In this document: piece after piece, positions 55,386 through 64,000 of the stretch
Layout of the letters: each line of letters starts with the position of its first letter
Position numbering within the stretch: the stretch's first letter is position 1
Made by a program: the position numbers and the translations under genes
DNA from: Thauera sp. UBA6194
GTDB lineage: Bacteria > Pseudomonadota > Gammaproteobacteria > Burkholderiales > Rhodocyclaceae
Length of the DNA stretch: 64,000 nt
Direction of reading: 5' to 3'
Assembly (NCBI GenBank): GCA_002422685.1
Contig: DITC01000037.1
Location: forward strand, 1-64,000
The notes under the pieces: generated by a model
The model's input: only the letters and a program-made list of their open reading frames with translations
What the model was told of the DNA's origin: nothing
Databases searched by the model: none

Positions 55386-56528
55386 TCAGTCGGCCTGGCG
55401 ACGCAGGAAGGCCGGGATGTCGTAGGTGCCGACACCGTTGGTGCTCATCGCCTCGACCGTCGAGCTGCGACGATTGCGGATCACCGCCGGAACGTCGAGG
55501 CTGTTCATGTCGACGCTGCCGCCCATGGACGGACCGTAAGTACCGGTGCCCTGCACCACCTGCATCACCGGCTGACGCGCGGCACGCGGGGCGCCGAGAC
55601 CGGTGGCGACCACGGTGATGCGGATGCGGTCTTCCATGTCGTCCTCGAACACGGTGCCGTACTTGACGAAGGCCTCGGGCGCGGCGAAGGCCTGCACGGT
55701 CCTCACGGCGTCGCGCACTTCGGACATCTTCAGCGACTTGCTGGCGGTGATATTGATCAGCACACAGCGCGCGCCGGAGAGCTCGGTGCCTTCGAGCAGC
55801 GGCGACACCGCGGCCTGCTCGGCGGCGATGCGGGCGCGGTCGAGGCCGGCGGCTTCGGCCGAACCCATCATCGCGCGGCCCATCTCGGCCATGGCGGTGC
55901 GCACGTCCTGGAAGTCGACGTTGACCAGGCCCGGGACGTTGATGATCTCGGCGATGCCGCCCACGGCGGAGCGCAGGACGTTGTCGGCGGAGCGGAAGCA
56001 CTCCTCGAAGCCGGCGTCGTCGCCGTACACATCGAGCAGCTTGTCGTTGAGCACGACGATGAGCGAATCGACGTGGCGGGTGAGCTCCTCGACGCCGCTC
56101 TCGGCGACGCGGATGCGGTTCTCGAAGTCGAAGGGCTTGGTGACCACGGCGACGGTCAGGATACCCATCTCCTTGGCGATCTCGGCCACCACGGGCGCGG
56201 CGCCGGTGCCGGTGCCGCCACCCATGCCGCCGGTGATGAACACCATGTGCGCACCCTCGAGCGCGGCGGCGATGTCGTCGCGCGACTCCTGCGCGGCGGC
56301 GCGGCCGGCTTCCGGCTTGGAGCCGGCGCCCAGACCGGTGTTGCCGAGCTGGACCTTGGTCGAGGCCAGGCAGCGCTTGAGCGCCTGCGCATCGGTGTTG
56401 GCCGAAATGAAGTGAACGCCCTTCACGCCCTCGCGGATCATGTGGTCGACCGCGTTGCCGCCCGCGCCACCGACGCCGACCACCTTGATCACGGTCCCGG
56501 TCGGTTCCTTTTCAACGATTTCAAACAT
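55386..56528 (-). CDS. ftsZ: Cell division GTPase FtsZ
   Basis: A 380-aa tubulin homologue forming the Z ring. MFEIVEKEPTGTVIKVVGVG, GGAGGNAVDHM, the signature GGMGGGTGTGAAPVVAEIAK and the T7 loop NVPGLVNVDFQDVRTAM are intact. The C-terminal peptide TYDIPAFLRRQAD, which binds FtsA and ZipA, is conserved. It follows ftsA by about 140 bp. Confidence 0.98.
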   Translation of the reverse strand: MFEIVEKEPTGTVIKVVGVGGAGGNAVDHMIREGVKGVHFISANTDAQALKRCLASTKVQLGNTGLGAGSKPEAGRAAAQESRDDIAAALEGAHMVFITGGMGGGTGTGAAPVVAEIAKEMGILTVAVVTKPFDFENRIRVAESGVEELTRHVDSLIVVLNDKLLDVYGDDAGFEECFRSADNVLRSAVGGIAEIINVPGLVNVDFQDVRTAMAEMGRAMMGSAEAAGLDRARIAAEQAAVSPLLEGTELSGARCVLINITASKSLKMSEVRDAVRTVQAFAAPEAFVKYGTVFEDDMEDRIRITVVATGLGAPRAARQPVMQVVQGTGTYGPSMGGSVDMNSLDVPAVIRNRRSSTVEAMSTNGVGTYDIPAFLRRQAD

Positions 56529-56669
56529 TTGCCTCGCCTCCTGTTTTGACGGTCCTGCTCAACACCGAACACCGGCCAGCCTGCATTTAGTATTTACCGC
56601 GAAGTCTACTACTAAATAGGGCCTGACGAACCAGCATCCATTCAAAATGACTTGCGCACGCGCCGTGGT

Positions 56670-57899
56670 TCAGAAATTGCGCTCAAACCACGCCTTCATG
56701 CGCCCGAAAACCTGCTTCATGCTGCGCGTCTCGCGCGCCTGGATACCCCGGCGACGCTGGGCGGCACCTTCCATCACCAGCCCCATCGCGGTCGCGTAGC
56801 GCGGCTGGCAGACCACGTCGGCCAGGCCGCCGTCGTACTGGGGCGCCCCCACGCGCGCAGGCATGTGGAACACTTCCTCGGCCAGCTCGGCCATGCCGCG
56901 CATCACCGCCGAGCCGCCGGTGAGCACGATGCCCGAGGACAGCAGCTCCTCGTAGCCGCTGCGCCGCAGCTCGGCCTGCACCAGCTCGAAGAGCTCGGAG
57001 ACGCGCGGCTCGATCACATCGGCGAGCGCCTGGCGCGACAGCTTGCGCGGCGGACGGTCGCCCACGCCCGGGACCTCGATCATCTCTTCCGGGTCGGCCA
57101 TCTGGTGCATCGCGACGCCGTGGCGGATCTTGATCTCCTCGGCCTCCGAGGTCGGCGTGCGCAAGGCCATCGCGATGTCGTTGGTGATCTGGTCGCCGGC
57201 AACCGGGATGACCGCCGTGTGGCGGATCGCGCCCTGGGTGAACACCGCGATGTCGGTGGTGCCGCCGCCGATGTCGACCATGCACACGCCGAGTTCCTTC
57301 TCGTCCTCGGTGAGCACCGCGTGGCTGGATGCGAGCGGCTGCAGGCTCAGGTCCATGACCTCGAGGCCGCAGCGGCGCACGCACTTGATCACGTTCTGCG
57401 CCGCCGACACCGCGCCGGTGACGATGTGCACCTTGACCTCGAGGCGCACCCCGCTCATGCCGATCGGCTCGCGCACCCCGCCCTGGCCGTCGATGATGAA
57501 CTCCTGGGTGAGGATGTGCAGGATCTGCTGCTCGGCCGGGATCGGCATCGCACGCGCGACCTCGATCACGCGCTCCACGTCCATGGTCGAGACCTCCTTC
57601 TCCTTGATCGCGACCGTACCGCTGGAGTTGAAGCTCTTGATGTGACTGCCCGCGATGCCGGTGTAGACCTCGGCGATCTTGCAGTCGGCCATGACCTCGA
57701 CCTCCTGCACCACGCGCGAGATCGCATCGACGGTGGCCTCGATGTTGACCACCACGCCGCGCTTGAGCCCGTTCGTGGGCTGGGTGCCGAGACCGATCAC
57801 GTTGAGTCGCCCGTCCGGCTTGACCTCGGCCACCATGCAGGTGACCTTGGCGGTGCCGATGTCCAGGCCGACGATCAGTTCCTTGTAGTCCTTGCTCAT
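56670..57899 (-). CDS. ftsA: Cell division protein FtsA
   Basis: A 409-aa actin-like protein tethering FtsZ to the membrane. MSKDYKELIVGLDIGTAKVT, VDIGGGTTDIAVFTQGAIRH and SGIVLTGGSAVMRGMAELAE are the ATPase phosphate loops; the C-terminal amphipathic helix (MKQVFGRMKAWFERNF) is the membrane anchor. Start at ATG 57897-57899 overlaps the ftsQ stop (ATGA); the much longer open frame upstream is ftsQ shadow. Confidence 0.97.
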   Translation of the reverse strand: MSKDYKELIVGLDIGTAKVTCMVAEVKPDGRLNVIGLGTQPTNGLKRGVVVNIEATVDAISRVVQEVEVMADCKIAEVYTGIAGSHIKSFNSSGTVAIKEKEVSTMDVERVIEVARAMPIPAEQQILHILTQEFIIDGQGGVREPIGMSGVRLEVKVHIVTGAVSAAQNVIKCVRRCGLEVMDLSLQPLASSHAVLTEDEKELGVCMVDIGGGTTDIAVFTQGAIRHTAVIPVAGDQITNDIAMALRTPTSEAEEIKIRHGVAMHQMADPEEMIEVPGVGDRPPRKLSRQALADVIEPRVSELFELVQAELRRSGYEELLSSGIVLTGGSAVMRGMAELAEEVFHMPARVGAPQYDGGLADVVCQPRYATAMGLVMEGAAQRRRGIQARETRSMKQVFGRMKAWFERNF

Positions 57900-58768
57900 T
57901 TCCTGCCTTTCGTACCCTTGGACGCGTCGCTGTGCTCGAGCACGGAGGCGTCCGCCGGTGTCAATGCGAACCCGCCCGGATAGCGCAGGTCCGCGAGCGT
58001 GATGTCGATACCGATTTCCTGCTCTACGCGCGGCCACACCGCGATGAAGCGCTGCAGCCGCTCGGCGAGGGGCGATTTTTCGCGCTCGCGGCCGAGCACG
58101 ACGGTCATGCCGTTGTCGAGCTGCAGCTGCCAGGCCTCGCGCGCCGACAGGGCCAGACCCACCAGGCGCACCCCGAGCGGTTCGAGCAGCGCCGAGAACT
58201 CCTGGTGCCGCGCGAGCAGCCAGCCCGAAGAGCCTTGCGGGCCGTCGAACTGGGGCATGTCCTCGTTGCTGGCCGCCACGAACACTTCGCCCTGCCTGTT
58301 CACCAGCCGCGCCTCGCCACTGTCCGACACGGTCCAGTACGCGACCGCCTCGTGCTCCTGCAGGCGCAGCTCGAGCGCGTCCGGCCAGCGTCGGCGCACC
58401 TCGGCGCTGCGCACCCAGGGCAGCTTCTCGAAGGTCTGCTTCACCGCGGCGAGATCCACCGTGAAGAAGTTGCCCTGCACGGCCAACCGGGCGGCGTAGT
58501 CGAGCTGCTCCTCGGTGACCTGCCGCGGCTCGGTCACCACGACCAGCTCGCGCAGCGGAAAAAGCGGTCGCGACAGAAACCAGGTCACCAGCGCCCAGCC
58601 GAGCGCCACCGCGGCGGCCAGAGTGAGCAGGTCGGAGATCAGGTTCAGCACCGCAGGGCGGTGCCACAGACCCGTCTCCTGCCCGGCGCGCGCGCGCGCG
58701 CCATCCGCCGCAGCGCGTGCGGAGCGGATCGAGGCAGGACGGGCCTGTACATCAGCCAAGGCGGGCAC
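57896..58768 (-). CDS. ftsQ: Cell division protein FtsQ
   Basis: A 290-aa bitopic divisome protein. A charged N-terminus leads to one TM (LLTLAAAVALGWALVTWFLS), a POTRA domain (FPLRELVVVTEPRQVTEEQL, GNFFTVDLAAVKQTFEKLPW, VRSAEVRRRWPDALELRLQE) and the beta domain. The start is GTG 58766-58768, overlapping ddlB by 17 nt; TTG at 58759 is an alternative. Confidence 0.93.
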   Translation of the reverse strand: MPALADVQARPASIRSARAAADGARARAGQETGLWHRPAVLNLISDLLTLAAAVALGWALVTWFLSRPLFPLRELVVVTEPRQVTEEQLDYAARLAVQGNFFTVDLAAVKQTFEKLPWVRSAEVRRRWPDALELRLQEHEAVAYWTVSDSGEARLVNRQGEVFVAASNEDMPQFDGPQGSSGWLLARHQEFSALLEPLGVRLVGLALSAREAWQLQLDNGMTVVLGREREKSPLAERLQRFIAVWPRVEQEIGIDITLADLRYPGGFALTPADASVLEHSDASKGTKGRK

Positions 58769-59666
58769 CCTCCAGAATCTTCAGACACAAGGCGGCGAAA
58801 TCGAGCCCGGCAACGCGTGCCGACATCGGCACCAGCGAGTGGCCGGTCATCCCCGGCGAGGTGTTCATCTCGAGCAGGTAGGGGCGCCCGTCCGCGGCCA
58901 GCATCAGGTCGGCACGTCCCCAGCCGCGGCAGCCGAGCACGCGGGCGCATTTCATGATCAGCGCCTGAAGTGCGGCCTCCTGGTCGGCGTCCAGGCCACA
59001 GGGGCAGTCGTAGCGCGTGTCGTCGGTGAAGTACTTGTGCTGATAGTCGTAATTGCCATCGGGCGCGACGATGCGCACCAGCGGCAGGGCCTGGTCCTCG
59101 AGGAAAGGGGCGGTGAGTTCGTCGCCGGAGATGAACTCCTCGGCGATCACCAGGCTGTCGTAGCGCGACGCCAGCTGCCAGGCGGCCTCGAGCTGTGCGG
59201 CCTCGGTGACCTTGGTCGCGCCCATGCTCGAGCCCTCGTGCGCCGGCTTGACGAAGATCGGCAGGCCGAGCTCCGCGGCGATTGCCGCCCAGTCGCTGTC
59301 GGCCTCGAGGATCGCGTAGCGCGGCGTGGGCAGCCCCGCCGCCTGCCACACCATCTTGGTGCGCCATTTGTCCATCGACAGCGCCGAGGCCATCACGCCG
59401 CTGCCGGTGTACGGGATACCCATGAGCTCGAGCGCGCCCTGCACGGTGCCGTCCTCGCCGCCGCGACCATGGAGCGCGATGAAGACGCGATCGAAGCCTT
59501 CTTCCTTGAGCACATGCAGGTCGCGTTCGGCCGGATCGAAGGCATGCGCGTCCACCCCCGCGCCCTGCAGCGCGGCGAGCACCGCGCGCCCGGACATGAG
59601 CGAGACCTCGCGCTCTGCCGAGCTGCCACCGAAGAGCACCGCCACCTTGCCGAAACGTGTTTTCAC
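58752..59666 (-). CDS. ddlB: D-alanine--D-alanine ligase
   Basis: A 304-aa ATP-grasp ligase supplying D-Ala-D-Ala for peptidoglycan. VAVLFGGSSAEREVSLMSGR, ALHGRGGEDGTVQGALELMG, LPIFVKPAHEGSSMGATKVT and RADLMLAADGRPYLLEMNTS, then PGMTGHSLVP, are typical. It overlaps murC by ATGA (59663-59666). Confidence 0.97.
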   Translation of the reverse strand: MKTRFGKVAVLFGGSSAEREVSLMSGRAVLAALQGAGVDAHAFDPAERDLHVLKEEGFDRVFIALHGRGGEDGTVQGALELMGIPYTGSGVMASALSMDKWRTKMVWQAAGLPTPRYAILEADSDWAAIAAELGLPIFVKPAHEGSSMGATKVTEAAQLEAAWQLASRYDSLVIAEEFISGDELTAPFLEDQALPLVRIVAPDGNYDYQHKYFTDDTRYDCPCGLDADQEAALQALIMKCARVLGCRGWGRADLMLAADGRPYLLEMNTSPGMTGHSLVPMSARVAGLDFAALCLKILEGARLG

Positions 59667-61078
59667 AGTACTTCCTCGATACTGGCGAGCTTGCCCGGCA
59701 CGGCGCCGATGCTACCTGCCCCCATGGTGATCACCACGTCACCGTCGCGCGCGCTCGCCATGATCATGCGCGGCATGTCGGCGATATCCTCGACGAACAC
59801 TGGCTCCACCGTGCCCGCGACCCGAATCGCACGTGCGAGCGCACGCCCGTCGGCCGCAACCAGCGGCGCCTCGCCGGCGGCATAGACCTCGCCCAGCAGC
59901 ACGGCGTCGGCGCAGGACAGCACCCTGACGAAATCCTCGAAACAGTCGCGCGTGCGAGTGAAGCGGTGCGGCTGAAAGGCCAGCACCAGGCGGCGGCCGG
60001 GAAACGCGCCACGCGCCGCCTCGATCGTCGCCGCCATCTCCACCGGGTGGTGGCCGTAGTCGTCGATGAGCGTGAAGCTGCCCGCGTCGTCGCCGTCCTG
60101 GTCGAGCAACGGCACCTCGCCGTAGCGCTGGAAGCGCCGGCCCACACCGTTGAACTCGGCCAGCGCCTTGACGATGGCCGCGTCGGACACCTGCACCTCG
60201 GTCGCCACCGCGATCGCCGCCAGCGCGTTGAGCACGTTGTGCATGCCGGGCAGGTTGAGCTCGATCGGCAGCCGGGAGGTGGTGCCATTGACACGCACGC
60301 AGTCGAACAGCATGCGACCGCCGTCGGCGCGTACGTTTTCTGCGCGGATATTCGCCGACTCGGACAGGCCGTAACGCACGATCTGCTTGGAGACCTGCGG
60401 CGCGATCTCGCGCACGTTCGGGTCGTCCTCGCACAGCACCGCCACGCCGTAAAAAGGCAGGCGCTGCAGGAAATCGACGAAGGCCTGCTTGACGCGGCCG
60501 AAGTCGTGGCCGTAGGTGTCCATGTGGTCGGCGTCGATATTGGTCACCACCGAGATCACCGGATTGAGCAGCAGGAAGGAGGCGTCCGACTCGTCCGCCT
60601 CGGCCACCAGGTAGTCACCCGTGCCCAGGCGTGCATTGGCACCCGCGGCATTGAGCCGGCCGCCGATGACGAAGGTCGGGTCGATGCCGCCCTCGGCGAG
60701 GATGCTCGCCACCAGCGAGGTGGTGGTGGTCTTGCCGTGGGTGCCGGCAATCGCGATGCCGTGCTTGAAGCGCATCAGCTCGGCGAGCATCAGCGCACGC
60801 GGCACCACCGGCACCTGGCGCTCGCGCGCGGCCACCACCTCGGGATTGTCGGCCTTCACGGCGGTCGAGGCGACCACCACGTCGGCATTGGCGACGTTGT
60901 CCGCATGGTGTCCGCGGATCACCCGCGCGCCCATCTTCTGCAGGCGTCGGGTGGCGGCGTTTTCGCCCAGGTCGGAGCCGCTGACGCAATAGCCCTGATT
61001 GACCAGCACTTCGGCGATACCGCTCATGCCCGAGCCGCCGATGCCGACGAAATGAATGTTCCTGACCTTGTGTCTCAT
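59663..61078 (-). CDS. murC: UDP-N-acetylmuramate--L-alanine ligase
   Basis: A 471-aa Mur ligase. Start MRHKVRNIHFVGIGGSGMSG overlaps the murG stop (ATGA). The N-terminal Rossmann motif GIGGSGMSGIAEVL, ATP loop AIAGTHGKTTTTSLVASILA and FQPHRFTRTRDCFEDF are diagnostic. A longer frame with 10 extra residues is less likely. Confidence 0.97.
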   Translation of the reverse strand: MRHKVRNIHFVGIGGSGMSGIAEVLVNQGYCVSGSDLGENAATRRLQKMGARVIRGHHADNVANADVVVASTAVKADNPEVVAARERQVPVVPRALMLAELMRFKHGIAIAGTHGKTTTTSLVASILAEGGIDPTFVIGGRLNAAGANARLGTGDYLVAEADESDASFLLLNPVISVVTNIDADHMDTYGHDFGRVKQAFVDFLQRLPFYGVAVLCEDDPNVREIAPQVSKQIVRYGLSESANIRAENVRADGGRMLFDCVRVNGTTSRLPIELNLPGMHNVLNALAAIAVATEVQVSDAAIVKALAEFNGVGRRFQRYGEVPLLDQDGDDAGSFTLIDDYGHHPVEMAATIEAARGAFPGRRLVLAFQPHRFTRTRDCFEDFVRVLSCADAVLLGEVYAAGEAPLVAADGRALARAIRVAGTVEPVFVEDIADMPRMIMASARDGDVVITMGAGSIGAVPGKLASIEEVL

Positions 61079-62145
61079 GTCGCGTCTCCACCGGCCAGAT
61101 CCGCGCACTCATGCGCCACGGCAACCGCTGCGAGTGGCTTCGCGAGCGCGCGCGCGTGCTCGGCCATGTACAGCAGTCGGTCGCGGTCCAGGCTGGAAAG
61201 AATGCCCGCCAGACGGTCGGGCGAGAGTTCGGTTTGCGGCAGCAGGTAGGCCGCCCCGCGATCGGCGAGAAAGCGTGCGTTGCCGGTCTGGTGATCGTCG
61301 ACCGCATGCGGGAAGGGCACGAGCAGACTGGCGACACCCGCAGCCGCGAGCTCGGCCACCGTGAGCGCTCCCGCCCGGCAGATCACCAGATCGGCCTCGG
61401 CGTAGGCGGCGGCCATGTCGTTGATGAAAGGGCGCAGCTCGCCCTCGACCTGAACGCGCGCGTAGGCGGCACGCAGGGCTTCGATCTGGCGCTCACCCGC
61501 CTGATGCACCACGACCGGGCGTGCGTCCGGGTCGAGTCGGGCCAGCGCCTGCGGGACGGCTTCGTTGAGCGCAGCCGCACCCAGGCTGCCGCCGACGACC
61601 AGCACGCGCAGCGGACCGCTCCGGCCGGCGTAGCGCTCTGCCGGCGGCAGCACCGCGGTGATGTCGGCGCGCACCGGGTTGCCCAGCCACTCGGCCTTTT
61701 CGAGCACATCGGGGAAGCCGCTCAGCACGCGGTCGGCCACCTTCGCCAGCACGCGATTGGCGAGCCCGGCCACCGAGTTCTGCTCGTGCAGCACCAGCGG
61801 CCGTCCGAGCAGCGCGGCCATCATGCCGCCCGGAAAGGTGATGTAGCCGCCCATGCCGAGCACCACGTCGGGTTGCGTCCGCCGGATCGCCCGCCAGGCC
61901 TGCCAGAAGCCGGAGAGCAGATTCAGCGGCAGCATCAGCTTGCGCACCAGGCCCTTGCCGCGCAGCGCGCCGAAGCGCACCCAGGCAGTCTCGTAGCCGC
62001 GCTGCGGCACGATGCGCGCTTCCATGCCGTCGGGGTTGCCCATCCACACGATGCACCAGCCGCGCGCGCGCAGTTCCTCGGCCACCGCGATGCCCGGGAA
62101 GATGTGCCCGCCGGTGCCGCCGGCCATGACCATCAGCGTCTTCAT
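61075..62145 (-). CDS. murG: UDP-N-acetylglucosamine transferase MurG (lipid II synthesis)
   Basis: A 356-aa GT28 glycosyltransferase. MKTLMVMAGGTGGHIFPGIA, GMGGYITFPGGMMAALLGRP, VVGGSLGAAALNEAVPQALA and VICRAGALTVAELAAAGVAS are present. Start at ATG 62143-62145 overlaps the ftsW stop; upstream in-frame sequence is ftsW shadow. Confidence 0.97.
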   Translation of the reverse strand: MKTLMVMAGGTGGHIFPGIAVAEELRARGWCIVWMGNPDGMEARIVPQRGYETAWVRFGALRGKGLVRKLMLPLNLLSGFWQAWRAIRRTQPDVVLGMGGYITFPGGMMAALLGRPLVLHEQNSVAGLANRVLAKVADRVLSGFPDVLEKAEWLGNPVRADITAVLPPAERYAGRSGPLRVLVVGGSLGAAALNEAVPQALARLDPDARPVVVHQAGERQIEALRAAYARVQVEGELRPFINDMAAAYAEADLVICRAGALTVAELAAAGVASLLVPFPHAVDDHQTGNARFLADRGAAYLLPQTELSPDRLAGILSSLDRDRLLYMAEHARALAKPLAAVAVAHECADLAGGDAT

Positions 62146-63374
62146 GCGCGGCCTCCGCGCAGGAGCTGGCGGTTTTCCCAGTCGACCCGGAGCAGGATGC
62201 CGAGCGCGATGCAGTTGGCCACGATGCCCGAGCCGCCGAAGCTCATCAAGGGCAGGGTCAGGCCCTTGGTGGGCAGCAGGCCCATGTTCACGCCCATGTT
62301 GATGAAGGACTGCACGCCGATCCACAACCCGATGCCCTGCGCCACCAGGCCCGAAAAATAACGCTCGAGCTTGATCGCCTCGCGTCCGATAAGGAAGGCA
62401 CGCTGCACGACGAGCGCGAACAGGATCACCACCGTCATCACGCCGACGAAGCCGAGCTCTTCGGCGATCACCGCGAGCAGGAAGTCGGTGTGCGCCTCGG
62501 GCAGGTAGAAGAGCTTCTCCACGCTGCCGCCCAGTCCCACGCCAAACCATTCGCCGCGCCCGAAGGCGATCAGCGAGTGCGAGAGCTGGTAGCCCTTGCC
62601 GAAGGCGTCCTGCCAGGGGTCCATGAAGCCGAAGATGCGGTCGCGGCGGTAAGGCGAGGTCCAGATCAGGATGACGAAGCCGACCACGGCCACGACCGCG
62701 AGCAGCGCGAACACGCGCACGTTCACGCCGCCGAGGAAGAGCACGCCGAAGGCGATCGTGGTGATGACGACGAAGGCGCCGAAGTCCGGTTCGCTCAGGA
62801 GCAGGAAACCCACGAGCAGGATGACGGACATCATCGGCACGAAGCCCTTCCTGAAGCTGCCCATGACGTCGAGCTTGCGCACCGTGTAGTCGGCCGCATA
62901 GAGCGCGGCGAAGATCTTCATCAGCTCGGAGGGCTGCATGTTGACCGGCCCGAGCGAGAGCCAACGCTGTGCGCCATTGACCTCGCGCCCCACGCCGGGG
63001 ATCAGCACCACCACCAGCAGCAGCACCCCGGCGACGAAGAGCGCGGGCGCGAGCTGCTGCCAGCGCGTCATCGAGAGCTGGAAGCTCACCAGCCCCAGGC
63101 CGATGCCGACGGCCAGAAACACCGCATGGCGCATCAGGAAGTAGTGCGACTGATGTCCGGTGAAGCGGCTGCCTTCGGCGATCGCGATCGAGGCCGAATA
63201 GACCATCACCAGACCGAGCAGCAGCAGGCCCACGACCGACCAGATCAGGATCAGGTCGAGCTCGCGCGCCGGCGCGGACTGCTGACGCGCAAGTCGGCGC
63301 GCCGCGGCGCGGGCGGGGTCATGTTCGGCGCTGCCGCGCTGAAAAAGTCCGGAGATCGCAGCGGCGAGCTTCAT
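62142..63374 (-). CDS. ftsW: Peptidoglycan glycosyltransferase FtsW (SEDS)
   Basis: A 410-aa polytopic protein with about ten TMs, polymerising septal peptidoglycan. The cytoplasmic N-terminus is longer than usual (about 40 residues, Ala/Arg-rich). LIWSVVGLLLLGLVMVYSAS, QPSELMKIFAALYAADYTVR, LLSEPDFGAFVVI, LPEAHTDFLLAVIAEELGFV and TKGLTLPLMSFGGSGIVANC are SEDS landmarks. ATGA overlaps join it to murD and murG. Confidence 0.97.
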   Translation of the reverse strand: MKLAAAISGLFQRGSAEHDPARAAARRLARQQSAPARELDLILIWSVVGLLLLGLVMVYSASIAIAEGSRFTGHQSHYFLMRHAVFLAVGIGLGLVSFQLSMTRWQQLAPALFVAGVLLLVVVLIPGVGREVNGAQRWLSLGPVNMQPSELMKIFAALYAADYTVRKLDVMGSFRKGFVPMMSVILLVGFLLLSEPDFGAFVVITTIAFGVLFLGGVNVRVFALLAVVAVVGFVILIWTSPYRRDRIFGFMDPWQDAFGKGYQLSHSLIAFGRGEWFGVGLGGSVEKLFYLPEAHTDFLLAVIAEELGFVGVMTVVILFALVVQRAFLIGREAIKLERYFSGLVAQGIGLWIGVQSFINMGVNMGLLPTKGLTLPLMSFGGSGIVANCIALGILLRVDWENRQLLRGGRA

Positions 63375-64000
63375 CGCGAGCTCACCTCCGGCAAGCGCCG
63401 CACGGCCGCCACGAAGACCTCGGCGCGATGCGCGTAATTGCGGAACATGTCGAGACTGGCGCAGGCCGGCGACAGCAGCACTGCGTCACCCGTTTGAGCG
63501 AGCGCGTTGGCGCGCAGCACCGCGGCGTCGAGGTCGACAGCATGTTCGATTGCCACGCTGCAGCCGGCGACCGCCGCTTCGATGCGCCCGGCGTCACGAC
63601 CGATCAGCACCACGGCGCGTGCCTTGCTGGCGAACACCGCGGCCAGCGGGCTGAAATCCTGGCCCTTGCCGTCGCCGCCGGCGATCAGCACCACCGGGCA
63701 ATCCATGCCGGCGAGCGCAGCCACCGTGGCACCGACGTTGGTGCCCTTGGAGTCGTCGTAGAAACACACGCCGTCGGCGCGCTCGGCGACGAGCTCGACC
63801 CGGTGCGGCAGGCCGCGGAAGGCGAGCAGGCCGTTGATCAGGCGCTGCGGGGCGATGTCGAGGCCGCCTTCGCACAGGGCGAGCGCCGCGAGCGCGTTGG
63901 CGGCGTTGTGACGGCCGGCGAGCGGCAGGTCGGCGAGCGCGAGCAGGCGTTCGCTGCCGCGCATCAGCCAGGTCCGGCCATCGACGTCGGCGAGCCCGTA
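63371..64000 (-). CDS. murD: UDP-N-acetylmuramoylalanine--D-glutamate ligase, C-terminal part (cut by window edge)
   Basis: The C-terminal about 209 residues of MurD. PLAGRHNAANALAALALCEG, FYDDSKGTNVGATVAALAGM, VVLIAGGDGKGQDFSPLA and VLLSPACASLDMFRNYAHRA, then EVFVAAV, are conserved. The reading frame stays open to position 64000 (YGLADVDGRTWLMRGSERLL), so the N-terminal half lies beyond the window. It overlaps ftsW by ATGA. Confidence 0.96.
   Translation of the reverse strand, partial: YGLADVDGRTWLMRGSERLLALADLPLAGRHNAANALAALALCEGGLDIAPQRLINGLLAFRGLPHRVELVAERADGVCFYDDSKGTNVGATVAALAGMDCPVVLIAGGDGKGQDFSPLAAVFASKARAVVLIGRDAGRIEAAVAGCSVAIEHAVDLDAAVLRANALAQTGDAVLLSPACASLDMFRNYAHRAEVFVAAVRRLPEVSSR

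Overview
The window has two parts: an accessory end (about 1-14,075) and a conserved chromosomal backbone (about 14,230-64,000). Gene order (purA-hisZ-hflC-hflK-hflX-hfq-der-bamB-hisS-ispG-rodZ-pilF-rlmN-ndk, and murD-ftsW-murG-murC-ddlB-ftsQ-ftsA-ftsZ-lpxC-secA) and the high G+C content suggest a betaproteobacterium of the Rhodocyclales (Thauera/Azoarcus/Aromatoleum-like). That placement is inferred from gene content and was not computed.

Accessory end. This reads as the right end of an integrative conjugative element (ICE). It holds an IS66 end (1-489), a small CxxC protein (605-1072) and a MobH-type relaxase gene (5531-7351). Next comes a divergent XRE regulator / LysR-ligand-domain pair, whose shared promoter region has been split by a complete 4.87-kb Tn7/Tn5053-like transposon (7769-12640). 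That transposon has perfect 26-bp terminal inverted repeats, a perfect 5-bp target duplication (AGTGC) and the genes tnsA-tniA-tniB-tniQ; tniQ carries an in-frame amber codon. An ihfB-like gene and a tRNA-3'-end-like fragment followed by a terminator (14051-14108) probably mark attR.

The main novelty candidate lies between a decayed copy of the relaxase 5' end (1251-1478) and the intact relaxase. It is a visibly more AT-rich, tightly overlapping four-gene minus-strand operon (1562-5301): an unknown 190-aa protein, a QueC/QatC-like PP-loop protein with a zinc motif, an XRE-ImmA/IrrE metalloprotease and a PIN-domain nuclease. A near-consensus sigma-70 promoter precedes it. I infer a defence or toxin-antitoxin-like module built on a deazaguanine-synthase fold. 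I do not recognise this exact combination.

Backbone, left to right. PurA/HisZ and a DUF2065 protein; the FtsH regulators HflK/HflC with HflX and Hfq; Der, BamB and a YfgM-like protein, HisS, IspG, RodZ, PilF, RlmN (the usual betaproteobacterial cluster) and Ndk; a TRAP dicarboxylate transporter (dctPQM) divergent from a DctS/DctR-type two-component system; TilS and AccA; a BI-1 family membrane protein; an HPF/RaiA-like ribosome factor; a NhaR-like LysR regulator; tRNA-Leu(CAA); the queuosine genes queA-tgt with yajC-secD-secF; a 200-bp palindromic repeat; DUF2322, purB, apaG, argJ, secA and a DciA-like protein; then lpxC-ftsZ-ftsA-ftsQ-ddlB-murC-murG-ftsW and the 3' part of murD, nearly all joined by 4-nt ATGA overlaps.
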